The notes under the pieces: generated by a model
Databases searched by the model: none
Seen by the model: only the letters and a program-made list of their open reading frames with translations
What the model was told of the DNA's origin: nothing
Made by a program: the position numbers and the translations under genes
In this document: positions 43,239 to 51,032 of the stretch, piece by piece
Layout of the letters: each line of letters opens with the position of its first letter
Numbering within the stretch: position 1 is the first letter of the stretch
Origin: Terriglobia bacterium
GTDB lineage: Bacteria > Acidobacteriota > Terriglobia > Acidiferrales > UBA7541
Reading direction: 5' to 3'
DNA length: 64,000 nt
Assembly (NCBI GenBank): GCA_020073375.1
Contig: JAIQFG010000010.1
Span: 1 to 64,000, forward strand

Positions 43239-44209
43239 CGGCAGCGAAAAATAATTTCAAGCGCCGCCTCGTGGCGGGTTTGTTCCCCTTTGTTTTTCTC
43301 GCATTTTTCCCGTGCATCTCCGCGCGGGCCCAGGACCAGGGGAATGACCAGGGTTCCGGCGCCATCCGCGTGAACGTAAACCTGGTCGATTTAGACGCCA
43401 CCGTAAAAACCAAAGACGGCCGCATCATGGACGGCCTGAAAAAAGAGGATTTCGAGGTTCGCGAGGACGGTGTCGCCAAAAAAATTGAATTGTTCAGCCG
43501 TGACGAGCTGCCCCTGCGCGTAGCGCTGGTTCTGGATCTGAGCGATTCCATCGAACCGTTTCTCGGCCCGCTGCGCGATGCCGCCACCACCACTCTTTCC
43601 GCGCTCAAGCCCGAGGACGAAGTCGCCCTGTTCACATTTTCCACCGAAGCCCAGCTGAACCTCCCGCTCACACTGGACAAAACCAAAATCGCCGATCAGA
43701 TCGGCTCTTTCCGCACCGGCGGCGCCACCAACATCAACGACGGCATTTTCGTGGCCTCCGAATACTTGCTCAAAAACGCGCCCAAGGGCCGCCGCGTCAT
43801 TATCCTGATCAGCGACGACGTGGGCACCGATGCAGGCGGTCAAGGCACGCGCGACATCGTCACCGAAACGCTCGCCGCCGATGCCTCCGTCTACAACCTG
43901 AAAATCCCCGGCTACAATCCCCCGGGCACGCTGTTCTACGCCGGAATGATCCCTGGGCTTGTCGACATCCGTAAAGTCACCGACCAGACCGGCGGCGAAA
44001 TCTTCGACGTCCATGACGTCGGCAGCCTCGACGCCGTTTTCCAGGCCCTCATCCACCGCATCAAGACGCGCTACACCCTCGGCTATTACACCACCGCAAA
44101 CGGAGCCGAAGGCAAGCCCCACAAACTGGAAGTCCGCCTCTCCCCCTCTTTCGGCAAAAAAGGCCGCGATTACACCATCCTCGCCAAGACTAGCTACTAT
44201 TTCCGCTGA
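43235..44209 (+). CDS. Secreted VWA protein, VWFA-related Acidobacterial domain type
   Basis: The 324-residue product has a signal peptide (to ARAQDQ), then the family's opening beta domain (VNVNLVDLDATVKTKDGRIM, DFEVREDGVAKKIELF) and a von Willebrand A domain. The metal site DxSxS is DLSDS in LVLDLSDSIEP, with the Thr/Asp contacts in GGATNINDG and ISDDVG. The end (RYTLGYYTTANG) also matches this lineage-restricted family. The role is unknown, probably protein binding in the periplasm or at the surface. It is translationally coupled to the upstream repeat protein. Confidence 0.88.
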   Translation: MTAAKNNFKRRLVAGLFPFVFLAFFPCISARAQDQGNDQGSGAIRVNVNLVDLDATVKTKDGRIMDGLKKEDFEVREDGVAKKIELFSRDELPLRVALVLDLSDSIEPFLGPLRDAATTTLSALKPEDEVALFTFSTEAQLNLPLTLDKTKIADQIGSFRTGGATNINDGIFVASEYLLKNAPKGRRVIILISDDVGTDAGGQGTRDIVTETLAADASVYNLKIPGYNPPGTLFYAGMIPGLVDIRKVTDQTGGEIFDVHDVGSLDAVFQALIHRIKTRYTLGYYTTANGAEGKPHKLEVRLSPSFGKKGRDYTILAKTSYYFR

Positions 44210-44286
44210 AATCCCGCAGTACACCAATTCTCAAAACCCGTACGCCGTCAGCAGAACACCACCCTGGCGAGCCGTTCCCGGTTTTC

Positions 44287-44363
44287 GTAGCGCCGGCGTC
44301 CCGCCGGCAGGTTTTTCCGTTCTCCGCAAAAACAAAAAATAGCCGGCGAGACGCCGGCGCTAC
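44287..44363. repeat. REPIN-like pair of GCCGGC palindromes
   Basis: Two 22-base palindromic copies face each other at 44287-44308 and 44342-44363, complementary except for one loop base (loops GTCCC and GAGAC). GTAG bounds the left end and CTAC the right end. About 33 bases lie between them. This unit lies in the 374-base gap before phosphoketolase, where no gene was seen. Confidence 0.75.
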
Positions 44364-44583
44364 AAAGCGCCCCCTCCGCAAATCTCCCCAAAAAGCGAAA
44401 ACCCGCGATTAAGTGTAGAATCACTGCGTACCACCCGGCAGCGGCCGCAGTCGCCCGCCGCCGAACTCAGGATCCGTTTTCTCCGGGAGTCATCCAGTTT
44501 TTCCGGCTTCCCCGTCGAAGCGATTCATCAGAAGTTCTTCCGACGTGGTGGGCTGGCCTCCAGCCCGGAAAGGAACCCCTCCC

Positions 44584-46986
44584 ATGGCCGACGTGCACAC
44601 ACTGAATCCCATTCGTATCGATGATTCCAATAATCCTCTCTCCCGCGACGAGCAGCGCAAAATGGACGCCTACTGGCGGGCCGCCAACTATCTTTCGGTG
44701 GGCCAAATTTATCTCTACGCCAACGCCATGCTCCGCGAACCACTTTCCATTAAGCACATCAAGCCGCGCCTGCTCGGCCATTGGGGCACCACGCCCGGAC
44801 TGAATTTCATCTACGTCCATTTCAACCGCATCATCCGCAAATTTGACCTGAACGCCATCTACGTCGCCGGCCCCGGTCACGGCGGCCCCGGCCTCGTCGC
44901 CAACACCTATCTGGAAGGCACCTACACCGAGTTCTATCCGAACATCGCGCAATCCGAACAGGGCATGGACCGCCTGTTCAAGCAGTTTTCTTTCCCCGGA
45001 GGAATTCCCAGCCACGCCGCGCCAGAAACTCCGGGATCGATTCACGAGGGCGGGGAACTGGGCTATTCCATCGCGCATGCTTACGGCGCCGCTTACGACA
45101 ATCCCGATCTGCTTGTCTGCTGCGTGGTAGGCGACGGCGAAGCCGAAACCGGCGCGCTCGCCGCCAGCTGGCACTCCAATAAATTCCTCAACCCCGCGCG
45201 CGACGGAGCCGTACTCCCCATCCTCCACCTGAACGGCTACAAGATCGCCAATCCCACCATCCTCGGCCGCATGACCGACGAGGAGCTTGCGCAACTTTTT
45301 GCCGGTTACGGTTATGCGCCCTACTTTATCGAAGGCCACGATCCCGACGTCATGCACCCGCTCATGGCCGCTACGCTCGACGCCATCGTCGCGGAAATCC
45401 GGGCCATCCAGCACAAAGCGCGCCTGCAGAGTAATACAGATCGCCCCTTGTGGCCCATGATCGTCCTGCGCACGCCAAAAGGCTGGACGGGTCCGAAATT
45501 CGTGGATGGCAAGCCGGTCGAAAATACCTGGCGCGCCCACCAGGTGCCTTTATCCGAACTTGCGTCGAAGCCCGAGCACATCCAGCAGCTCGAGGAATGG
45601 ATGAAGAGCTACCGCCCCGAGGAACTTTTCGACGGTAATGGAAAATTGATTGCCGAACTCGCCTCCCTCGCCCCCGAAGGCACTCGCCGCATGGGCGCCA
45701 ATCCCCACGCCAACGGCGGAATCCTGCTCCGCGAACTGGTCATGCCCGACTTCCGCGATTACCAGGTGCACGTCGTAAAGCCCGGGAACTCGATTGCCGA
45801 AGCCACGCGCGAGCTCGGAAAATTCCTGCGCGATGTCATGCGCCTGAACGCCGACGCAAAAAATTTCCGCGTCTTCGGCCCGGACGAAACCGAGTCCAAC
45901 CGTCTCACCGCAATCTATGAAGCCACCGGAAAAGTCACCATGGAGCCGATGCTCGCCACCGATGAAAATCTTTCCCGCGACGGCCGCGTCATGGAAGTCC
46001 TCAGCGAGCACATGTGCCAGGGCTGGCTCGAAGGCTACCTGCTCACCGGCCGCCACGGCTTTTTCTCCTGCTACGAAGCCTTTATTCACATCGTCGACTC
46101 CATGTTCAACCAACACGCCAAATGGCTGAAGGTCACCAACGAAATTCCGTGGCGCCGTCCCATCGCCTCGCTCAACTACCTGCTGACCTCTCACGTCTGG
46201 CGCCAGGACCACAACGGCTTCACGCATCAGGACCCCGGTTTCATCGATCTCGTGGTCAACAAAAAAGCCGACGTCGTCCGCGTCTATCTCCCACCCGACA
46301 CCAACACGCTTCTCTCGGTTGCCGATCATTGCCTGCGCAGCCGCCATTACGTTAACGTCATCGTCGCCGGCAAGCAGCCCGCTCTTCAATATCTGGACAT
46401 GGCTTCCGCCATCCAGCATTGCGCCGCGGGCATCGGCATCTGGAATTGGGCCAGCAACGATCAGGGCGCCGAGCCCGACGTCGTCGTCGCCAGCGCCGGA
46501 GACATCCCCACGCTGGAGGCCCTGGCCGCCGTGGACCTGCTCCGCCAGCATTTCCCAGACCTGCGCATCCGCTTCGTCAACGTCGTGGACCTGATGACCC
46601 TGCAACCCGCCAGCGAACATCCCCACGGCCTCGCCGACACTGAGTTCGATTCGATGTTCACCACCGACAAGCCCATCATCTTCGCCTATCACGGCTACCC
46701 CTGGCTCATCCACCGTCTCACCTATCGCCGCCGCAATCATGAAAATCTGCACGTCCGCGGCTACAAGGAAGAGGGCACCACCACCACGCCTTTCGACATG
46801 ACCGTGTTGAACGACATGGACCGCTTCCACCTCGCCGCCGACGTCGTCGACCGCGTCCCGCGCCTGCAGCGCGTCGGCGCCCATTTTAAGCAATTCCTCC
46901 GCGACAAACTCATCGACCACAAACAATACATCCACGAATTCGGCGACGACATGCCCGAAATCAAGGACTGGAAGTGGCCGCACTAA
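44584..46986 (+). CDS. xfp: Phosphoketolase (Xfp family)
   Basis: The TPP enzyme splits xylulose-5-phosphate or fructose-6-phosphate with phosphate to give acetyl phosphate. The 800-residue product has [20 protein letters not shown] near residue 98, [19 protein letters not shown], the TPP motif [10 protein letters not shown], and C-terminal NHPHG-like segments, all typical of Xfp; the length is normal. An AGGAA site precedes the ATG, and a longer in-frame start is rejected. No acetate kinase or phosphotransacetylase is adjacent. Substrate preference (Xu5P or also F6P) cannot be read. Confidence 0.95.
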   Translation: MADVHTLNPIRIDDSNNPLSRDEQRKMDAYWRAANYLSVGQIYLYANAMLREPLSIKHIKPRLLGHWGTTPGLNFIYVHFNRIIRKFDLNAIYVAGPGHGGPGLVANTYLEGTYTEFYPNIAQSEQGMDRLFKQFSFPGGIPSHAAPETPGSIHEGGELGYSIAHAYGAAYDNPDLLVCCVVGDGEAETGALAASWHSNKFLNPARDGAVLPILHLNGYKIANPTILGRMTDEELAQLFAGYGYAPYFIEGHDPDVMHPLMAATLDAIVAEIRAIQHKARLQSNTDRPLWPMIVLRTPKGWTGPKFVDGKPVENTWRAHQVPLSELASKPEHIQQLEEWMKSYRPEELFDGNGKLIAELASLAPEGTRRMGANPHANGGILLRELVMPDFRDYQVHVVKPGNSIAEATRELGKFLRDVMRLNADAKNFRVFGPDETESNRLTAIYEATGKVTMEPMLATDENLSRDGRVMEVLSEHMCQGWLEGYLLTGRHGFFSCYEAFIHIVDSMFNQHAKWLKVTNEIPWRRPIASLNYLLTSHVWRQDHNGFTHQDPGFIDLVVNKKADVVRVYLPPDTNTLLSVADHCLRSRHYVNVIVAGKQPALQYLDMASAIQHCAAGIGIWNWASNDQGAEPDVVVASAGDIPTLEALAAVDLLRQHFPDLRIRFVNVVDLMTLQPASEHPHGLADTEFDSMFTTDKPIIFAYHGYPWLIHRLTYRRRNHENLHVRGYKEEGTTTTPFDMTVLNDMDRFHLAADVVDRVPRLQRVGAHFKQFLRDKLIDHKQYIHEFGDDMPEIKDWKWPH

Positions 46987-47345
46987 GCCGTGATTCGTGA
47001 TTTGTGACTTGCAATTCATGTTTCATGACTCGTGATTCGTGATTTGTAACTAGAAGCCGTCTCATAAATAATCTTTGCGGGTCGCGGCTTCAGCCGCGAC
47101 ATCCAGCCCCCTCAAATAGAGAGGCTTTAGCCCCTGGCGGGCCGTCGAGCTGGAAACCCTGGCAATTTATGAGATGGCTTCTGGAGATTCCTAATCTGCG
47201 ATTCGTGATTCGTAACTTGCGATTCGCGATTTGTGACTCGCGCTTCGTGACTTGCGACTCGCGATCTGCACCTCATGCTTCGTGACTTGCGACTCGTGAT
47301 TTGTGACTCGCGGTTCCTGACTTGCGCCTCGTAATTCCTAATTCG
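46987..47345. repeat. Degenerate ~10-bp tandem repeat array interrupted by a hairpin element
   Basis: From the phosphoketolase stop to about 47050, and again from about 47190 to 47345, the DNA repeats a loose unit such as GATTCGTGATTTGTGACTTG. A 131-base element (47052-47182) separates the two blocks. It has 18-base inverted ends (AGAAGCC...ATAAAT, 17 of 18 complementary). It contains a perfect hairpin at 47081-47100 (stem GTCGCGGC/GCCGCGAC, loop TTCA) and a short TTTA-loop hairpin. No gene was seen from here to 47724. Confidence 0.7.
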
Positions 47346-47724
47346 CTTGCCTCGTCGTGCCAGGTCACCCGAAAGATGGCGGGTGACTGGTGACCGGTGA
47401 AGGCCTGCTCAAGAGTCCGGGGCTGAAAGCGCCGAGGGTGACTAGCCCAGGGCAACGCCCTGGGTCACCGTACCGACCCATCAATTCGCGCCCTGAAGGG
47501 GCGCGAGGGCTCATCCCCCATCGCGCAGGACATTCCAATGCTCCGAATGTTCCATTCTGAAACATGCCCCGCAATCCCTCATCGCCCCAAACATTTTCCC
47601 CACAACTATCCCTCTGTACAGTTGCCCCCTTCGCAGTCTTCCGACTATCCTCGCTTCGTTGTGAGATTCCCGCCGCCGAATCCGCGCGCCGCGACTCCTC
47701 GCATTCGTTCACGTCGGAGGCAAA

Positions 47725-47997
47725 ATGATCGTCATATCGTTGGTATTGCTCATAGCCGTAATGGGATTTTACTGCGCAACCCGTGGCATCTTCGCCGCGG
47801 TGGATTCCTCCGCGGGTCCCCCTGGATCGAGATTTGTTACCTGCCCGGAAACCGCCAAGCCCGCCGTTGTGTCCGTGGCCGTGGGAACGATGTCTCCCGC
47901 TGGCTACCGCGTCCTGGACCGAATGAGGCTCGGCGAATGCTCGCGCTGGCCCATGCGCCAGGAGTGTTCGCAAAGCTGTATCAAACAACTCGAATAG
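47725..47997 (+). CDS. Small Cys-containing membrane-anchored protein, unknown function
   Basis: The 90-residue protein has an N-terminal hydrophobic helix (MIVISLVLLIAVMGFYC). A CPET motif follows at residue 40, then a C-terminal Cys-rich helix (ECSRWPMRQECSQSCIKQLE). The spacing CSRWP...ECxQxC looks conserved in acidobacterial small proteins as I remember them. A GGAGG site at ideal spacing precedes the ATG, which supports real translation. It may be a signal-anchored redox or metal-binding protein; no function is assigned. Confidence 0.6.
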   Translation: MIVISLVLLIAVMGFYCATRGIFAAVDSSAGPPGSRFVTCPETAKPAVVSVAVGTMSPAGYRVLDRMRLGECSRWPMRQECSQSCIKQLE

Positions 47998-48069
47998 CGC
48001 TAAAGAATGGAACCGGCAATCCACCCGCGTGAGCAACTGAGGGAACGCCGCGGAAAAACTTAAAAGTTG

Positions 48070-48110
48070 GCATTCCGAGGCATGCACTTCGCCGAGGAAT
48101 TTCTCCTCAT
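48070..48110. repeat. GTCAT-family half repeat
   Basis: GCATTCCGAGGCATGCACTT and the following GCCGAGGAATTTCTCC match the left half of the element at 34236-34344 with few changes. It lies between the small Cys protein and the chemoreceptor stop codon. No right end is obvious. Confidence 0.55.
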
Positions 48111-48207
48111 TTTTGAGTTCTAAACCCGATGCGATCCCTTGCCGAGCCTATCCCGGCCTCTCAAGGGATTCCGCCGCACACAAAATCAAAGCCGCCCCCG
48201 CAACACC

Positions 48208-49809
48208 CTACGCCTCAACCTCCACCGAATTCTCATCCGTCAGCTTGAACTGTTCGACCAGCCCCCGCAGCTGCGTGGACATCTGCGCGAGCTGCTGCGC
48301 GGCCTTCATCGATTCATGCGCGCTGGACGACGTGCCTTGCGCCGCCTGCGCCACTCCCGCGATGTTTTGGGAAATTTCCGTTGACCGCGTCGCGGCTTCC
48401 GTCACGTTGCGCGACATCTCGTCGGTCGTCGCGCTCTGCTCCTGCACGGCCGCGGCGATCACGGCGGAAAACTCGTTGAGCCGCCCGATCACTCCTCCAA
48501 TCGCGCCGATCGCGTCGATGGCTCCCTTCGTGTCCCTCTGGATGGTCGCGATTTTTTGGCTGATGTCCTCGGTCGCTCGCGCCGTCTGCTTGGCCAGTTC
48601 TTTCACTTCGGTCGCCACCACCGCAAATCCCTTGCCCGCCTCCCCCGCTCGCGCCGCCTCGATGGTTGCGTTCAGCGCCAGTAAATTGGTTTGCTGCGCG
48701 ATCGACGTGATCGCCTTGATCACTTTCCCGATTTCCTGGCTGGAGACCCCCAGTTGGGAAATGGTCGTATTCGTGTATTCCGCCGCTTTCACCGCTTCAT
48801 CCGCCACGTGCGCCGACTCCGTCGCGCTCTTGGCGATATCCTGAATCGTCGTGCTCATCTGCTCGGCTCCGCTGGCCACCGATTGCAGGTTGCGATTCAC
48901 CAAGTCCGTGGCCGAGAACACCACCGTCGCCTGCGCCGTGGTTTCCTCCGAATTGGCCGTGATCTGCTGGCTAGTGGCGGAGAATTCCTCGCTGGCGTGA
49001 GCCACCTGTCGTGCGTTCTCGGCCACAGTTGCGAGCATGACTCGCAATTTTTCTTGCATCGTGTTGAACGCCGCCGATAGCTCGCCCAGCTCGTCCTGGC
49101 TCCCAATCGCCAGTTCTTCGCCCGTCAAATCTCCTTCCGCGATGGCCTCGGCGCGCGTCAGCGCCGCGCGAATCCCGCCCGTGATCCACCGGCTCAAATA
49201 TCCCGCCGCTACCAGCGCCAACACCAGCGCGATCAATCCCCAGGCGATCGTCCAGCGCTGCGTGAGTGTCGAGGATGCAGCCATGCGCGTTTGCACGGCC
49301 GTTGTGGATTTCGCCAGGGTGTTAACCAGCCCGTCGATCAGATTCGTGGGCGGACGGTCGCGCCCTTTCACCATCCTGTCGACCGTCGCGAAATCCTTGC
49401 CCTTGGATTCTATAAATACCTTCAACCCGGCGCGGTAGTCCTGGCCCAGCTGTTCGTGTGCCTTCAGAAAATCCGAAAGTGTGCGTTGCACTTCGCCATT
49501 TCCCGCTTCGCCTTCCAGCTCCGATTCATCCTCGCGCACCTGTCTTTCCAGTGAAAAAAACTCCTTCGAGTATTGGTCCAGGCTTGCCGGATCGCTCCCG
49601 CGCAGCAGAATGTCCTTCCACGCCTGCACCTGCTTCTTGAACGTCACCTGCAACTCCCGTGCCCGCGCCGCCTGCGCCACTTCATGCGAGAGCAAGGAAT
49701 TGTATTCGGCCTCCCGGTTGGCTCCCTCCACAGTCGCGAAAACCACCGCCGCCATGGTGATCCCAACCGCCCCAAAGACCAGCAGATTGATTTTTGCCCT
49801 GATTTTCAT
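48208..49809 (-). CDS. Methyl-accepting chemotaxis protein
   Basis: The 533-residue receptor has an N-terminal transmembrane helix ([20 protein letters not shown]), a periplasmic helical sensor region containing [10 protein letters not shown], and a second helix ([20 protein letters not shown]). A HAMP segment follows ([20 protein letters not shown]) with a long cytoplasmic coiled coil. The hairpin tip [20 protein letters not shown] is the CheA/CheW contact. The start at MKIRAKIN is preferred. The ligand is unknown, and no che genes are adjacent. It lacks a C-terminal CheR-binding pentapeptide of the enteric type. Confidence 0.93.
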   Translation of the reverse strand: MKIRAKINLLVFGAVGITMAAVVFATVEGANREAEYNSLLSHEVAQAARARELQVTFKKQVQAWKDILLRGSDPASLDQYSKEFFSLERQVREDESELEGEAGNGEVQRTLSDFLKAHEQLGQDYRAGLKVFIESKGKDFATVDRMVKGRDRPPTNLIDGLVNTLAKSTTAVQTRMAASSTLTQRWTIAWGLIALVLALVAAGYLSRWITGGIRAALTRAEAIAEGDLTGEELAIGSQDELGELSAAFNTMQEKLRVMLATVAENARQVAHASEEFSATSQQITANSEETTAQATVVFSATDLVNRNLQSVASGAEQMSTTIQDIAKSATESAHVADEAVKAAEYTNTTISQLGVSSQEIGKVIKAITSIAQQTNLLALNATIEAARAGEAGKGFAVVATEVKELAKQTARATEDISQKIATIQRDTKGAIDAIGAIGGVIGRLNEFSAVIAAAVQEQSATTDEMSRNVTEAATRSTEISQNIAGVAQAAQGTSSSAHESMKAAQQLAQMSTQLRGLVEQFKLTDENSVEVEA

Positions 49810-50237
49810 AGGCACTCCGGGAAGTCGTCTCCCCACATCCAAGGTCGCGATTGATTTGATGGATGTAATATCGGCCCGGACGAGCCCGGGCTTTACAGTT
49901 TGACGAAAAAAAGTGAAATACTCATCCCTGGCTGCCTTTTATTGCCGGGGAACCCCCTTCGATTGAACCCTGTGGAATGCCGGAGTCCTAAGGAAGGGAC
50001 GCGCGTGCAATACGGGCTCAAGGTTTGCTCCTCTGCCTGTCCAGCCGCGGGCCTCATGATTGGCGCGCGGCAATCCATATCGCTCCACCCGCGCCGCGGG
50101 GGCTCCGCCCGGCACATTTTAGATAAGACACACCCCTCGACTTGCCCGTTCCCGCCCCCCGTCCCCCGCCCGTATACTAAGAAAGTACCTACTTGCGAGG
50201 ATGTTCCGTACTCCTTTATTTCAAGGTGCGATCTGAC
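49810..50237. other. Intergenic gap between chemoreceptor and PilZ genes
   Basis: About 430 bases hold a 6-bp hairpin at 49874-49891 (stem GCCCGG, loop ACGAGC) just upstream of the chemoreceptor and some C-rich low-complexity sequence. An open frame from 49900 lacks codon-level or family support. No gene or RNA was recognised. Confidence 0.45.
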
Positions 50238-50570
50238 ATGACCTCTCCAGCCGATAGGCGCGCAACCCCCCGGTTTCAAGCCAAACCGGGAAGTCAAATC
50301 AGTTACGGAGCGCAAGCCGCCGAAGTCCGCGATCTCAGCCTCGAGGGCGCTTTTGTTGCCGACCCAGACCCGCTCCCGGTCGGCTCCGAACTTGCCTTCA
50401 CCCTCCGCGCTGGTGGCCAGGACATCATCCTGGACGGCATCGTCCGCCACGTCGAAACCGGAGTCGGCATGGGCATCCAGTTCATCAACGTCTCCGCCGT
50501 CTCCAAGCGCCGCCTCCGCATCTACATCGCCGGCCTGGTCCCCGCCCCCACCGAATACGTCAAAAGCTGA
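50238..50570 (+). CDS. PilZ-domain protein (cyclic-di-GMP-binding)
   Basis: The 110-residue protein is a stand-alone PilZ domain. Its RxxxR motif is DRRATPRFQ at residues 6-13, and the D/NxSxxG motif is RDLSLEGAFV. The rest is a beta-barrel (GSELAFTLRAGG, GMGIQFINVS) and a C-terminal helix. PilZ proteins bind c-di-GMP and transmit it to motility, secretion or exopolysaccharide machinery. It lies near the chemoreceptor, which is only suggestive. The ATG chosen begins just before the arginine motif. Confidence 0.88.
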   Translation: MTSPADRRATPRFQAKPGSQISYGAQAAEVRDLSLEGAFVADPDPLPVGSELAFTLRAGGQDIILDGIVRHVETGVGMGIQFINVSAVSKRRLRIYIAGLVPAPTEYVKS

Positions 50571-50756
50571 CCGGAATTCCCCTTCGCGCTGCCATCCGAA
50601 GCACAACGCGTCGCTATGATGATGTCTCAAATAATTGAGCGTGGTGGATCGCGCGGCAAATGCGGATCGTGGGGCATGTGCGGCTGGTGCGGATAACGCT
50701 GCTGTCGCAAGTTACGCGGATCTCTCTGAAGGAACGGCCCATCACACCGATCCGCC

Positions 50757-50800
50757 GTCATTGCGAGGCAGGTTCATCGCCGAGGTATCTCTCTTCCGGT
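50757..50800. repeat. GTCAT-family half repeat
   Basis: GTCATTGCGAGGCAGG, then ATCGCCGAGGTATCTCTC, resembles the left half of the element at 34236-34344. It lies in the gap before the helicase gene. Confidence 0.5.
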
Positions 50801-50828
50801 GTGACCCATCGAGCCAAAAGTATTTTTT

Positions 50829-51022
50829 CCAATCTCAAATCGCAAATTTCAAATCTCAATTCCCATAACCCCTCGCAGGAAAATCATCCCTGGCGCCCGA
50901 ACCCACGCGCAAACTGGTGGAAAGAGCCGCCCAATTGAACCAGCGTCACCAGCCTTTCCCGCGCCCTGCCTGAATTATTTTTGATTTAATCCGTGTGAAT
51001 CAGCGTGTATCCGTGGTTTCCA
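50829..51022. repeat. Two ~10-11 bp periodic repeat patches
   Basis: At 50829-50863 the unit CAAATCTCAA recurs about three times. At 50983-51022 a related pattern (AATCCGTGTGAATCAGCGTG) repeats with 11-base spacing. No gene was seen between the PilZ gene and the helicase gene. Confidence 0.5.
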
Positions 51023-51032
51023 AGGTTCAGGC

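Noticed and set aside
46987-47345. Possible CRISPR array
   Set aside because: The units are about 10 bases and degenerate, with no constant ~30-base repeats, spacers or cas genes.
49900-50241. 113-codon open frame between the chemoreceptor and PilZ genes
   Set aside because: The product has no motif, mixed Pro/Cys-rich composition and no ribosome-binding site, and it overlaps the PilZ start.
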